The notes: generated from the letters alone by a model not told the origin. Shown: positions 52,321 to 62,215, counted from the stretch's first letter. The stretch: DNA of 64,000 nt from Xanthobacteraceae bacterium (GCA_031291445.1 JARLJA010000098.1:51963-115962); one strand, 5' to 3'. Made by a program: numbers and translations.

Positions 52321-54336
52321 TCACCCCGCGTCGGGCTCGACGTCGGCGAGTTCGACGCCTTCCTGGACGATGTCGCCGACCTTGCACTTGATGGCCGTGA
52401 CGGTGCCGTCGAACGGCGCGCGCAGGGTCTGCTCCATCTTCATCACTTCGAGGGTCAGGATCGGCGCGCCCTTGGCGATGCGCTCGCCTTCGCGCGCCAG
52501 GATCGCGACCACGGTGCCGGGCAGCGGCGCCACGATGCGGTCGTCGCCGGCATGCTCCTGCTCGTCGACGCCGAACGGGTCGACCCAATGCAGGTCGAAC
52601 CGGCCGTTGCGGGTGCGGACGTAGAGTTCTTGGCCCTCACGGATCACGAGCGCCTGGCTGCGCAGGTCGCCGAGCTCGACGTCGACCATGCCGCGGGCGC
52701 GGGTGACGGATGCAAGGCGGATGACCTCGCCAGCGATCTCGACCGACGCCGTGCGGTTGTCGTGGGTGTTTTCAAGGACGGTTGCAGTGAATTCGGTCGC
52801 GCCCTGCCGGAACGTGAACTTGCGCTTGCGGCGGCCAACCTGCATCCAGTTGGCAAAGAACCACGGCGAGTCCGCCTCGTTCTCGGTGTCCCGCGCCTCG
52901 TCGCGGAAGATCCCGGCGATCGCCGCTGCGAGTTCGAGCGGCGTCGGCGCGGGCGGCGCCGGCGTCAGCGCCGCGAGCTCGCGCTCGATGAATCCGGTAT
53001 CGATTACATTGTCGGCGACGTCCGGGTGCGCCAGCAACGCGGACAGGAAGGGGATGTTGGTGACCACGCCGCGGATATCGGACTGATCGAGCATGTCGCT
53101 CAGCCGGTCGATCGCCTCCTCGCGCGAGTGGCCCCACGCGATCGCCTTGGCGAGCATCGCGTCATAGTTCGGCGACACTGTGTCGCCCTCGCGGTAGCCC
53201 TCGTCGACGCGCCGACCATAGCCGCGCTCTTGCATCCGCCAGGTCTTGATGGTGCCGACCGACGGCATGAAATTCTTCGCCGGGTTCTCGGCGTAGATCC
53301 GCGCCTCGATCGCATGGCCATGGCACTTGACCTGGCTCTGAGTACGCGGCAGCGGCTCGCCGAAGGCGACGCGGAGCTGCCATTCCACCAGATCGATCCC
53401 GGTGATGTACTCGGTGACCGGGTGCTCGACCTGCAGGCGGGTGTTCATCTCGATGAAGAAGGTGTCGCGGCCGTCGGACACGAATTCGATGGTGCCGGCG
53501 CCCACGTAGTTCACGGCGCCTGCGGCCTTGCGCGCCGCGGCGCACACCGCCTCGCGCTGGTCGTCGTCCAGCGTCGGCGACGGCGCTTCCTCGATCACCT
53601 TCTGGTGGCGGCGCTGCAGCGTGCATTCGCGCTCGAACAGCGACACCAGGTTGCCGTGGCTGTCGCCGATCACCTGCACCTCGATGTGGCGCGGGTTCTC
53701 GATGTATTTCTCGATCAGCACGCGGTCGTCGGAAAAGGCGGCGAGCGCCTCGCGCTTGGCGCTGGCGATCGCGGCCCCCAGATCGCTGGCCTGGCGGACG
53801 ATGCGCATGCCGCGGCCGCCGCCGCCGGCGGAGGCCTTGATCAGCACCGGAAAACCGATCTTCTCGGCCTCCCGCTGCAGGGTCGCCTCGTCCTGGGCCT
53901 CGCCGTGATAGCCCGGCACCAGCGGCACCCCGGCCGCTTCCATCAGCGCCTTGGAGCCGGACTTCGACCCCATGGCGCGGATCATCCCGCCGGTCGGCCC
54001 GACGAAGATCAGGCCCTCGGCCTGGCAGCGCTCGGCGAACTCGGCGCTCTCGGACAGGAAGCCGTAGCCCGGATGGATCGCCTCGGCGCCGGTCTTCCTG
54101 GCGGCGTCGATGACGCGATCGATGTTGAGATAGCTGTCGCGCGCGCGCGCCGGACCGAGCAGCACGGCATCGTCGGCCTGGGTGACGTGCAGCGCATTGC
54201 GATCGGCTTCGGAGAACACCGCGACGGTGCGCAGGCCGAGGCTCTTCGCGGTGCGGATGACGCGGCAGGCGATCTCGCCGCGATTGGCGATCAGGAGGGT
54301 GCGAAACGAACCGTACAGCGCAGGGGTTTCGATCAT
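52321..54336 (-). CDS. mccA: methylcrotonyl-CoA carboxylase biotin-containing (alpha) subunit
   Basis: A 671-residue acyl-CoA carboxylase alpha subunit from the ATG at 54336 (MIETPALYGSFRTLLIANRG). It has the biotin carboxylase domain ('ANRGEIACRVIRTA', ATP-grasp loop 'KASAGGGGRGMRIV', 'EMNTRLQVEHPVTE'), a linker and a C-terminal biotinyl domain with lysine in 'LEVMKMEQ'. The next gene order (beta subunit upstream, HMG-CoA lyase downstream) identifies methylcrotonyl-CoA as the likely substrate. Two bases separate it from the beta-subunit stop. Confidence 0.93.
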   Translation of the reverse strand: MIETPALYGSFRTLLIANRGEIACRVIRTAKSLGLRTVAVFSEADRNALHVTQADDAVLLGPARARDSYLNIDRVIDAARKTGAEAIHPGYGFLSESAEFAERCQAEGLIFVGPTGGMIRAMGSKSGSKALMEAAGVPLVPGYHGEAQDEATLQREAEKIGFPVLIKASAGGGGRGMRIVRQASDLGAAIASAKREALAAFSDDRVLIEKYIENPRHIEVQVIGDSHGNLVSLFERECTLQRRHQKVIEEAPSPTLDDDQREAVCAAARKAAGAVNYVGAGTIEFVSDGRDTFFIEMNTRLQVEHPVTEYITGIDLVEWQLRVAFGEPLPRTQSQVKCHGHAIEARIYAENPAKNFMPSVGTIKTWRMQERGYGRRVDEGYREGDTVSPNYDAMLAKAIAWGHSREEAIDRLSDMLDQSDIRGVVTNIPFLSALLAHPDVADNVIDTGFIERELAALTPAPPAPTPLELAAAIAGIFRDEARDTENEADSPWFFANWMQVGRRKRKFTFRQGATEFTATVLENTHDNRTASVEIAGEVIRLASVTRARGMVDVELGDLRSQALVIREGQELYVRTRNGRFDLHWVDPFGVDEQEHAGDDRIVAPLPGTVVAILAREGERIAKGAPILTLEVMKMEQTLRAPFDGTVTAIKCKVGDIVQEGVELADVEPDAG

Positions 54337-54338
54337 GA

Positions 54339-55943
54339 TCACATCCTGAACACGCCGAAGGTCGTCGGCTCGATCGGGGCGTTGGCCGCCGCCGAGAGGC
54401 CGAGACCGAGCACCAGGCGGGTATCCGCGGGATCGATCACGCCGTCGTCCCACAGCCGCGCGGTGGCGTAATACGGGTGCCCCTGCTGCTCGTACTGGGC
54501 ACGGATCGGGGCCCTGAACTGGTCCTCCTCCTCGGCCGACCAGGTGCCGCCCTTGGCCTCGATATTGTCCCGGCGCAGCTGGCTCAGCACCATGGCGGCC
54601 TGCTCGCCGCCCATCACCGAGATCCGGGCGTTGGGCCACATCCACAGGAAGCGCGGGCTGTAGGCGCGGCCGCACATGCCGTAATTGCCGGCGCCGTACG
54701 AGCCGCCGATCACCACCGTGAACTTCGGCACGTTGGCGGTCGCCACCGCCGTCACCAGCTTGGCGCCGTCGCGGGCGATGCCGCCGGCCTCGTATTTCTT
54801 GCCGACCATGAAGCCGGTGATGTTCTGCAGGAACACCAGCGGGATCCTGCGCTGGCAGCACAGCTCGATGAAATGCGCGCCCTTGAGCGAGCTTTCGCTG
54901 AACAGGATGCCGTTGTTGGCGATGATGCCGACCGGATAGCCCCAGACATGGGCGAAGCCGCACACCAGGGTCTGGCCGTAGAGCTTCTTGAATTCCTCGA
55001 ACTCCGAGCCGTCGACCAGGCGCGCGATGATGTCGCGGACGTCGAACGGCTTGCGGCCGTCGGCGGGCACCACGCCGTAGATCTCCTCGGCCGTGTACAG
55101 CGGCTGGCGCGGCGGCCGGCGGCCGGTCGCGGCGCTGACCGCCGGATTGAGGTTACCGACGATGCGCCGCGCGATGCCGATGGCGTGGGCGTCGTTCTGG
55201 GCGTAGTGGTCGGTCACGCCGGACTGGCGGCTGTGGACATCGGCGCCGCCGAGCTCCTCGGCGGTCACCACCTCGCCGGTCGCGGCCTTCACCAGCGGCG
55301 GGCCGCCGAGAAAGATCGTGCCCTGGTTGCGCACGATGATGCTTTCGTCGGACATCGCCGGCACGTAGGCGCCGCCGGCGGTGCAGGATCCCATCACGAT
55401 CGCGATCTGCGGAATGCCCTGCGAGGACAGCTGGGCCTGATTGTAGAAGATGCGACCGAAATGGCGCTCGTCGGGAAAGATATCGTCCTGCTGCGGCAGG
55501 AAGGCGCCGCCGGAATCGACCATGTAGATGCACGGCAGGTTGTTCTGGCGCGCGATGTCCTGGGCCCGCAGATGCTTCTTCACCGTCATCGGATAGTAGG
55601 TGCCGCCGCTGATGGTGGCGTCGTTGGCGACGATGACGCATTCGCGCCCGGCGACCCGGCCGATGCCGGTGATGATGCTGGCGGAATGGACGTTGCCGCC
55701 ATACAGGCCGTTGGCGGCGAGCGGCGAGAGCTCGAGAAAGGCGGTGCCGGGGTCGATCAGAAGATCGACGCGGTCGCGCGCCAGCATCTTGCCGCGCGCG
55801 GTGTGGCGCGCGCGCGAGCTCTCCCCGCCGCCGCCGGCGACCTCGTCGAGCTTCTGGCGCAGGTCCGCCACCAGCGCGCGCATGGCTTCGGAATTGCGGG
55901 CGAATTCGGCCGAATTCGGATCAATGCTGGACTGAAGCGCCAT
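54339..55943 (-). CDS. mccB: methylcrotonyl-CoA carboxylase carboxyltransferase (beta) subunit
   Basis: A 534-residue carboxyltransferase subunit from the ATG at 55943. The acyl-CoA-binding block '[19 protein letters not shown]' and the biotin-site blocks '[18 protein letters not shown]' and '[20 protein letters not shown]' are characteristic of MccB/GCD-type enzymes. It transfers the carboxyl group from carboxybiotin to methylcrotonyl-CoA. An isovaleryl-CoA dehydrogenase gene, often first in this operon, is absent from the upstream ~300 bp; this gene may be first in its transcript. Confidence 0.93.
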   Translation of the reverse strand: MALQSSIDPNSAEFARNSEAMRALVADLRQKLDEVAGGGGESSRARHTARGKMLARDRVDLLIDPGTAFLELSPLAANGLYGGNVHSASIITGIGRVAGRECVIVANDATISGGTYYPMTVKKHLRAQDIARQNNLPCIYMVDSGGAFLPQQDDIFPDERHFGRIFYNQAQLSSQGIPQIAIVMGSCTAGGAYVPAMSDESIIVRNQGTIFLGGPPLVKAATGEVVTAEELGGADVHSRQSGVTDHYAQNDAHAIGIARRIVGNLNPAVSAATGRRPPRQPLYTAEEIYGVVPADGRKPFDVRDIIARLVDGSEFEEFKKLYGQTLVCGFAHVWGYPVGIIANNGILFSESSLKGAHFIELCCQRRIPLVFLQNITGFMVGKKYEAGGIARDGAKLVTAVATANVPKFTVVIGGSYGAGNYGMCGRAYSPRFLWMWPNARISVMGGEQAAMVLSQLRRDNIEAKGGTWSAEEEDQFRAPIRAQYEQQGHPYYATARLWDDGVIDPADTRLVLGLGLSAAANAPIEPTTFGVFRM

Positions 55944-56244
55944 AGCCTCCCCAATGCCGTGTCTTGCCAAATCTTGTGGCTGGCAAGCCTTGTCGGTCTT
56001 GACGTTTTCTCGGTCTTGTTCGCGGTCGCTGCCGTTGCCCCGAGCGCTGGGCGAGCGCGCGGTCCGCCAGTCGCCGTGAACTAAATCAAGCCGTTGCCGG
56101 ATGTCCAGCGTCACGTCCGTGGACTGTCGCCTCGGCGACGCTTGGGGCGCGCCACCGGCCCGGCTCGCCCCCCCGCGCGGCCGGCTGTCTGCGCCGGCGC
56201 GGTCAGTGGTGGCTGGTCAAAGGCGGCGGCTCAAAGGCGGCTGG
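55944..56244. other. 301-bp gap upstream of the leucine-degradation operon
   Basis: Holds the putative promoter of mccB-mccA-mvaB and the 3' flank of the NDUFS4-like gene. Short imperfect repeats occur ('ggtcttg' three times; 'aaggcggc' twice near 56220), without a clear regulator site. Confidence 0.4.
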
Positions 56245-56550
56245 TCAGTGGCTCCAGGGCTCGCCGCGCCGGAACGCAAAATTGTCGGAATAGGCCGCGA
56301 TCCGCCTGACCGGATCCTTGGGCTCGATGACCTGGTAGGGAATGCCCTCGCGCTCGCAATAGGCCACGGCGTCTTCCCGGGTGTGGAAGCGCAGGGTCAG
56401 CTGCTGTTTCATGTCACCGCTGGCGGTCCATCCCATCAGCGGTTCGATCGCACGGGGCTGCTCCGGCTCGAATTCGAGCTGCCATTCACGCGACCTGGCC
56501 TTGCCGGATTGCATCGCGTTCTTGGCGGGCTTGTAGATGCGGGCGGTCAT
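56245..56550 (-). CDS. NDUFS4-like accessory subunit of respiratory complex I
   Basis: A 101-residue protein matching the ETC complex I subunit family (NDUFS4/AQDQ). It is recognised from 'ARIYKPAKNAMQSGKARSREWQLEF', 'PLMGWTASGDMKQQLTLRF' and 'EGIPYQVIEPKDPVRRIAAY' followed by 'YSDNFAF'. Alphaproteobacteria carry this accessory subunit away from the nuo operon, as here. It binds at the junction of the hydrophilic arm. The gene is monocistronic. Confidence 0.92.
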   Translation of the reverse strand: MTARIYKPAKNAMQSGKARSREWQLEFEPEQPRAIEPLMGWTASGDMKQQLTLRFHTREDAVAYCEREGIPYQVIEPKDPVRRIAAYSDNFAFRRGEPWSH

Positions 56551-56788
56551 GGATTGCGTCTGCTCCTCGGAACCGTCACGATCGCCTGGGGAAACCGAAC
56601 CATTGCAGTGACGTGGACGTGAGTTTTATTGTACGATTCTGACGTTTAACAGAGCTATTTTTAGCCCTCTTGACAACGGTCCGCGGCGTCCCGGTCTGGC
56701 CCCTGGGCCGTCAGCCGCCTGCCACAGCCTTCCGGCACACTACGGGGCGTTCCGAGCCACATACCAGCTGACGTGACTGACGGGTGAC

Positions 56789-57982
56789 ATGAGCGACTTG
56801 GGCATCAGAAACATGGGCATCAGAGCCAAACTCCCCGACGGGGGTCGCGACCTGCGGCTCGACCTGTTCCGCGGCGTCGCCAACTGGGCGATCTTCCTCG
56901 ACCACATTCCCAACAACGTGGTCAACTGGGTGACGACCCGGAATTACGGCTTCAGCGACGCGGCCGACCTGTTCGTGTTCATTTCCGGCTACACCGCGTC
57001 GTTCGTCTACGCCCGCATGATGATCGAGCGCGGCTTCATCGTCGGCGGCACGCGGCTGATGAAGCGGGTCTGGCAGCTCTATGTCGCCCACGTCTTCCTG
57101 TTCGTGATCTACATCGTCACCATCGGCTATATCGCGCTGAGGTTTCACGACCCCGACATCATCAACGAGTTCAACGTCTCCGGCATGATCGAAAACCCGA
57201 TCGAGACGCTCGGCCAGGGCATGATGCTGAAGTTCAAGCCGGTGAACCTCGACGTGCTGCCGCTCTACATCGTGCTGATGGGCACCTTCGCGCCGATCCT
57301 GTGGGTGATGCTGCGCCTTCCCCATACGGTCATGGTGGCGTCGCTCGTGCTGTATTTCGCCGCGCGGTATTTCGACTGGAACCTGTCGGCCTACCCGCAG
57401 GGCACCTGGTATTTCAACCCGTTCTGCTGGCAGGTCCTGTTCGTGTTCGGGGCCTGGTGCGCGCTGGGCGGCGCCGCCGTCGCGAAGGCCTACCTGCAGT
57501 CGAAGGCGTTCGTGGTCGCCGGCGTGGCCTACCTGGCGTTCGCCCTGGTGATGACCTTCGCCGGCCGGTTCGAGGACTTCGGCGACATGTTCCCGCAGTG
57601 GCTGTACGACGCGTTCAATCCCAACGACAAGACCAACCTGGCGCCCTACCGCTTCCTGCATTTCATCGTCATCGCGTTCCTGGTGACGCGGTTTCTGCCC
57701 AAGACCTGGTCCGGCCTCGAATGGCAGATCTTCGATCCGATGGTGAAATGCGGCCAGCAGTCGCTGGAGGTGTTCTGCGTCGGCGTATTCCTGTCGTTCG
57801 TCGCGCACTTCCTGCTGACGCTGAGTTCGGGGTCCTTCCTGGTGCAGATCATCGTCAGCATTCTCGGAATCGCGGCGCTGGTCGGCGTCGCCTACTATCG
57901 CAGCTGGTCGAAGGCGCAGGACAAACCGCCGACGCGCGCGCGCCCGGCGGCCGCCAAGCCGGCCGTGGAGCCGGCAGCCTGA
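56789..57982 (+). CDS. opgC: OpgC-family membrane acyltransferase (copy 2)
   Basis: A 397-residue membrane protein clearly paralogous to copy 1 at 40509, sharing 'RDLRLDLFRG', 'HIPNNVV', 'FVFISGYT', 'LKFKPVN', 'LDVLPLYIVLM' and 'PYRFLHFIVIA'. The differences are spread over the protein, so this is an old duplication. It probably adds succinyl or a similar acyl group to periplasmic glucans. An ATG 24 bases further in (MGIRAKLPDGG) is an alternative start. Confidence 0.92.
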   Translation: MSDLGIRNMGIRAKLPDGGRDLRLDLFRGVANWAIFLDHIPNNVVNWVTTRNYGFSDAADLFVFISGYTASFVYARMMIERGFIVGGTRLMKRVWQLYVAHVFLFVIYIVTIGYIALRFHDPDIINEFNVSGMIENPIETLGQGMMLKFKPVNLDVLPLYIVLMGTFAPILWVMLRLPHTVMVASLVLYFAARYFDWNLSAYPQGTWYFNPFCWQVLFVFGAWCALGGAAVAKAYLQSKAFVVAGVAYLAFALVMTFAGRFEDFGDMFPQWLYDAFNPNDKTNLAPYRFLHFIVIAFLVTRFLPKTWSGLEWQIFDPMVKCGQQSLEVFCVGVFLSFVAHFLLTLSSGSFLVQIIVSILGIAALVGVAYYRSWSKAQDKPPTRARPAAAKPAVEPAA

Positions 57983-57987
57983 CATGC

Positions 57988-58018
57988 GAAGCCCCCGCCG
58001 GGTCTCGGCGGGGGCTTC
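57988..58018 (+). terminator. terminator after opgC copy 2
   Basis: A 12-bp stem, GAAGCCCCCGCC/GGCGGGGGCTTC, with a 7-base loop six bases after the stop, followed by a modest T-tract (CGTTTTAG). Confidence 0.8.
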
Positions 58019-58081
58019 CTGGGACGTTTTAGCCGGCGTCAGTCGGCGAACCGACGCGACGACGACGTCGGTGGTCAGGCG

Positions 58082-58762
58082 TCAGACGTCGAGGACCGCA
58101 ATGATCCGCAGCGTATCGGGCTCGACGATCACGACCTGATCGTTGACCACGAAATAGCGATAGCCGCGCCATTCCGGATGAATGTCGACGATCACGGTCG
58201 GCACTTCGACCACGCGGACGTCGCGCGGCACCACGGTGCCGACATTCAGCGCGAAGTTGACGCTGGTGACGCGGGGGCCCGTCTCGACCACCTGCTGCCG
58301 GATCTGGGCGCGCTGCTCGGTCGTGAGCCTGGCCTGGCCCGCCGGCGCCGCGCCGACGGTCTTGCCGGCATTCGGAGCGGCGCGGTCGGCTGCCTTGTTG
58401 TCGGGTGCCGTCTTGCCGGTGTCCGAACTCATGCGGTTGCTGCCGGCGGGCTGTCCGGCGCCCTGGGCCGCCTTGTTGTCCATCTTGCTGTCGCTCTTGC
58501 CTTCGGCGGCGCGGTTCTGCGGCTTCGCCATGTCGGAGCCCTGGGCGTGCTGCCCCGCGGGCGCAGCCTTCGACTTCTCCGTGGTGCTGGAGCCGTGCTG
58601 CGGCATCGACGGCGACCGCTCCTCGCCCGCCGGGGCGCTCTTTTCCATGGCGCCGCCGGGCGCGCCTGCGGCGCCCTTTTCCATCGTGGTTTGCGCCGAC
58701 GCCGCGGCAAAGCCCAATGCCAGCGACGAGATGGCGACAGCCGACAACAACTTCGTCCTCAT
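58082..58762 (-). CDS. DUF1236 domain protein, exported
   Basis: A 226-residue protein from the ATG at 58762 with a signal peptide 'LLSAVAISSLALGFAAASA'. A long low-complexity linker rich in K, A, P, G and M follows, and the last ~80 residues form a DUF1236 domain ('VPTVIVDIHPEWRGYRYFVV' and 'VNDQVVIVEPDTLRIIAVLD'). DUF1236 proteins are common in bradyrhizobia; the role is unknown, possibly cell-envelope binding. No partner gene is obvious. Confidence 0.82.
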   Translation of the reverse strand: MRTKLLSAVAISSLALGFAAASAQTTMEKGAAGAPGGAMEKSAPAGEERSPSMPQHGSSTTEKSKAAPAGQHAQGSDMAKPQNRAAEGKSDSKMDNKAAQGAGQPAGSNRMSSDTGKTAPDNKAADRAAPNAGKTVGAAPAGQARLTTEQRAQIRQQVVETGPRVTSVNFALNVGTVVPRDVRVVEVPTVIVDIHPEWRGYRYFVVNDQVVIVEPDTLRIIAVLDV

Positions 58763-58961
58763 GATGGTCTCCTCGAAATTGGTCACACCCCTGCGCGCCC
58801 AACACCTCGGGCGGTGGAGCGTTCCGGCTCGACGGCGTGGGAGGCGCGGAGCGGCGGTTTGACGCGCGCGCGGAACTGAGCGCCCGCATGGATTCCGCAA
58901 CCGGCCTGATCTCGGTCCCGCGACCGAACTCGCTGAAATTGAAGGCGAACTGAAGGGCGAG

Positions 58962-59038
58962 TGGTCGGGGCAGCAGGATTTGAACCTGCGACCCTCTGCT
59001 CCCAAAGCAGATGCGCTACCGGACTGCGCTATGCCCCG
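58962..59038 (-). tRNA. tRNA-Pro (anticodon TGG)
   Basis: Minus-strand cloverleaf of 77 bases: acceptor CGGGGCA/TGCCCCG with encoded CCA, anticodon loop TTTGGGA (TGG), T-loop 'GGTTCAAATCC'. It is followed by the DUF192 gene in the same direction. Confidence 0.95.
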
Positions 59039-59124
59039 ACGGGCCTAAAGGCCACGAAATCCTTACGATTTTGCATCTGCGGGCGCAAGGTCGAAACGCT
59101 TGCAGGGACGCCTGCAGGCGGTGC

Positions 59125-59601
59125 TCAGCCGTGGCTGTCGAACAGCGGATGCGCCACACGGTCGCCCGGCTTGATGCCGAGCTTCTTGGCGGTGCCGGCG
59201 ATGACTTCGAGCACACCGCGGACCGGGCCGCCGGACGGAATGATCTTCTCCGACTGCACCTCGGTGTTCTCGGCGATGCGAAGGATCCGGCCGTCGCCCT
59301 GAATGAAGATCATGTCGAGCGGGATCAGCGTGTTCTTCATCCACATCGAAACGCTCTGCTCGGGACGGAAGTCGAACAGCATGCCCCTGCCTTCGGGCAA
59401 CTCCTTGCGAAACATCAGGCCCCTCTCGCGCTCCTGGTCGGTCCGCATCACCTCGACCGAGAACGGCACCACGCCAGCCGCGGTGATGATCTCGAGGGAC
59501 TCCAGCGGCGCGGCCTGCGCGCGGCCTGCGGAGCCGGCAATTGCGAATGCGATCAGCGCCCAGGCGCCGACCATGAACCTGACACAGCCACTGAATTTCA
59601 T
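59125..59601 (-). CDS. DUF192 family exported protein
   Basis: A 158-residue protein from the ATG at 59601 with a signal peptide ending 'GRAQA'. The DUF192 fold is shown by 'RTDQERERGLMFRKELPEGR', 'MLFDF...MWMKNTLIPLDMIFI' and 'VLEVIAGTAKKLGIKPGDRV'. The function of DUF192 is unknown. The track start at 59667 lacks a signal peptide at the right place. Confidence 0.88.
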   Translation of the reverse strand: MKFSGCVRFMVGAWALIAFAIAGSAGRAQAAPLESLEIITAAGVVPFSVEVMRTDQERERGLMFRKELPEGRGMLFDFRPEQSVSMWMKNTLIPLDMIFIQGDGRILRIAENTEVQSEKIIPSGGPVRGVLEVIAGTAKKLGIKPGDRVAHPLFDSHG

Positions 59602-59737
59602 TGAAAGATCCTGGAACGACGAGCCTCGGGCCGCCGCATCATAAGACATCCCGCCACCGCCCACCAAGCCGCAAGCGGATCGGAAAAGCCCGTCACGCCC
59701 TCGTCATCAAGGGGAGGCTTGGGATGCGGGTGACGAC

Positions 59738-60499
59738 CTAGTGCGGCGAGATTCCGGGCACGCCGGTTTCGGGCTGGATTTCCGCCGCCATCATGCCCTT
59801 GGAACCGGGCCCGTAGCGCACCAGGACGTACTGCCCGGGGCGCAGCTCGGTCATGCCGTACCGCCGCAACGTCTCCATGTGCACGAAGATGTCGGGCGTG
59901 CCTTCGCCGCAGGTCAGGAAGCCGAAACCGCGCAAGCGGTTGAACCACTTGACCTGGGCCCGTTCGAGTCCGCTGGTCGGCGTCACGCTGGCGTGGGTCC
60001 GGGGCGGCGGCAGCTGCGCGGGATGGATCGCAGTGCTCTCATCCATCGAAACGACGCGGAACGCCTGATAACCCTTGGCCCGTTGCAGGCATTCGACCAC
60101 TACGCGGGCACCCTCGTAGGCGGTCTGGTAGCCGTCACGCCGCAACACCGTCACGTGCAACAGCACGTCCGGCCAACCATTGTCCGGGATCACGAAGCCG
60201 TAGCCCTTGGAGGCGTCGAACCATTTGATGACGCCACTGACTTCGACGAGATTGGCGGCGCCGCCCTCGGCGGCACCGAGGAACGGATCGGGCCCGCCGC
60301 GCCGGTCATGGAAATCGGGGGACCGCATTTCGCCTGCCCGAAACCCGGGCTGGCCTTCCGACCCCGCGCCCAGATGTCCAGGGCCGAGTCGCGGGCCTTG
60401 TCCACGCTGATCTGGGGGCCGTTGCTCACCACCGCGCGTACCGGATCCGCCAGCGCCGGATCCACTCAACCGCTTCGTGTCAAAACTGTCCGACCCCAT
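59738..60499 (-). CDS. double cold-shock-domain protein
   Basis: A 253-residue protein with two cold-shock domains at residues ~85-150 ('VIKWFDASKGYGFVIPDNGWPDVLLHV') and ~180-245 ('VKWFNRLRGFGFLTCGEGTPDIFVHM'). Both keep the RNP1-like F-G-F and RNP2 (V-F/L-V-H) segments. An ~80-residue glycine-, arginine- and proline-rich N-terminal extension precedes them and may help bind nucleic acid. Two-domain forms are typical of alphaproteobacteria. The ATG at 60499 was chosen; the GTG at 60514 is also possible. Confidence 0.9.
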   Translation of the reverse strand: MGSDSFDTKRLSGSGAGGSGTRGGEQRPPDQRGQGPRLGPGHLGAGSEGQPGFRAGEMRSPDFHDRRGGPDPFLGAAEGGAANLVEVSGVIKWFDASKGYGFVIPDNGWPDVLLHVTVLRRDGYQTAYEGARVVVECLQRAKGYQAFRVVSMDESTAIHPAQLPPPRTHASVTPTSGLERAQVKWFNRLRGFGFLTCGEGTPDIFVHMETLRRYGMTELRPGQYVLVRYGPGSKGMMAAEIQPETGVPGISPH

Positions 60500-60867
60500 C
60501 TCTCCGGACCTCACACCCCACCGCGGCCGACACCGCGATCACTGCCGCGTCCGCGGACCCAACATTGGGAACTACCGCCAGATCACGCGAATCTCTGTGA
60601 TTCGACGATAACACTCCCGGACAGGTCGCAAAGACAAAAAACAAACACGATCGCAGCTATGAACAGCCTTGCGTCAACCCGAATCAGATTGGCAGGCGGA
60701 CGATGAAGCGGCGAGCCGCCGACTTCATCGCGATAGCGCCGGCGTTCCTCAGTTCGCGAAACGGCTCCGGCACCTCTGCCAACTGATTGCGAAAGCAGAG
60801 AGCGCGATCAGAACTTCGTGCATTCGGGGCTGCCGCGAACTGCTCCGCCCACCACTGAAACGGCGCA
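60500..60867. other. 368-bp gap between cold-shock and Sir2 genes
   Basis: Probably contains the promoter and 5' leader of the cold-shock gene; a locally AT-richer segment around 60620-60670 ('aaagacaaaaaacaaacac') is visible. No other gene was found. Confidence 0.4.
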
Positions 60868-61629
60868 CTAGTTGTGAACGAATGGCGAGAGGCTCTCGCC
60901 GATATCGTGGCGGATGACGAGATCCGCGAGGTCGTCCTGTTCGGTCGGTTCGTTGTTGATGATGACAAGCCGCGCGCCGGCCTGTTTCGCCATGACCGGG
61001 AAGCCAGCCGCCGGCCACACCACCAGCGACGACCCGATCACGAGGAAGAGATCGCAACTGCGCGCCAGATCCGCCGCGCGGCGCATCTCGTTTTCCGGCA
61101 TCGACTGACCGAAGGAGATGGTCGCGGTCTTGACCGGTTCGCCGCAGGCGCTGCAATCCGGCGCATGGCCGCTCGCCTGCATCAGTTGCCTGACGCGCGG
61201 CAGCTCGACCCTCAGACCGCATCCGATGCAGCGGGCGTAGGTGGTGTTGCCGTGGAGCTCGACCACGGCATCGGCCGCGATGCCCGAGGCCTGGTGGAGG
61301 TTGTCGATGTTCTGGGTGATCACGGCGGGAATCTTGCCCGCCCGGTAGAGCGACGCCAGCGCACGATGTCCCCTGCCCGGTCTCGCCGCCGACAGCGTTT
61401 CTTCCATGGCGAAGCGGCGCCGCCAGGCCTCGTCGCGCGCCTCCTGGCTGGCGACGAATTCATCGAACGGGATCGGCCGGTTGCGCGTCCACAAACCGCC
61501 GGGCGAGCGGAAATCGGGAATCCCGCATTCGGTCGAGATTCCGGCACCGGTAAAGGGAACGATCGCCGAGGCGTCAGCGATCATGTCCCCCAGTTGCGCG
61601 ATGGCGTGGCTGAGGTCGGAGGCAATCAT
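60868..61629 (-). CDS. NAD-dependent protein deacylase (Sir2 family)
   Basis: A 253-residue sirtuin. The NAD site is 'FTGAGISTECGIPDFRSPGG', the catalytic histidine is in 'VELHGNTTYARC', and 'TQNIDNLHQ' and the Zn-ribbon pair 'CIGCG'/'CSACG' are intact. It removes acyl groups from lysines using NAD. I use the ATG at 61629 (MIASDLSHAIAQL); the track's ATG at 61662 is the alternative. Confidence 0.93.
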   Translation of the reverse strand: MIASDLSHAIAQLGDMIADASAIVPFTGAGISTECGIPDFRSPGGLWTRNRPIPFDEFVASQEARDEAWRRRFAMEETLSAARPGRGHRALASLYRAGKIPAVITQNIDNLHQASGIAADAVVELHGNTTYARCIGCGLRVELPRVRQLMQASGHAPDCSACGEPVKTATISFGQSMPENEMRRAADLARSCDLFLVIGSSLVVWPAAGFPVMAKQAGARLVIINNEPTEQDDLADLVIRHDIGESLSPFVHN

Positions 61630-61745
61630 CGGAATGTGGGCTCGAATGGGAACATGGCCCAATCTAGTCAGGCCACGCCCACCGGCAAGATCCTGCCGTG
61701 AAGCCGGCGGTCAAATCGTCCGCGCCGAGTCGTCCGCGCCGACGA

Positions 61746-62003
61746 TCAAGCCGCTTCGCGCGCCGCCTTGGCCGCCGCCTCGAGCTTGGCATTGTCGCGG
61801 GTCGCAGCCTCGACCTTGAGCGTCTTCGGCACGGCTGCCGCCGGCGCCTTCTTGACCGGACGGCCGTACTGCGCGAGGCGCTCCAGCTCGGCCTCCAGTT
61901 CGGCCTGGCGTGCCGCCACCTTCTCCGCGAGCTTCTCGATCGCGCCGTCGCGCAGAGCCGCCAGTTCCTCGATGCTCAAGCTGTCCAGATCAATCTTGGC
62001 CAT
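61746..62003 (-). CDS. H-NS-like small protein without DNA-binding C-terminus
   Basis: An 85-residue product, 'MAKIDLDSLSIEELAALRDG' followed by a coiled-coil 'AEKVAARQAELEAELERLAQYG', which resembles the N-terminal dimerisation half of H-NS-type proteins in bradyrhizobia. The usual C-terminal DNA-binding loop (Y-x-x-P-x-G-x-T-W-x-G-R-G) is missing; the end is alanine- and lysine-rich instead. I checked the next ~90 bases and found no displaced domain. It could act as a dominant-negative partner or simply be another coiled-coil protein. Confidence 0.5.
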   Translation of the reverse strand: MAKIDLDSLSIEELAALRDGAIEKLAEKVAARQAELEAELERLAQYGRPVKKAPAAAVPKTLKVEAATRDNAKLEAAAKAAREAA

Positions 62004-62215
62004 GTTCGGTCTCCATCCCAGGCTTCGGACGTAACGTGAACGCGGCGGCTCCACAAGCAAGTCACCCGCGTTATCCACGGATGGATGTCGCTCGGACGGC
62101 CTCGGCGGCTGCCGGCGCCAGACCCAGAGCCCGATCATCGCAGTTGCGACTGCATCTCGTCGCATTAAATTGGTAAGCATGGGCGCCGCTCGTCATCCGG
62201 AAAGGGCCAGAGCTC

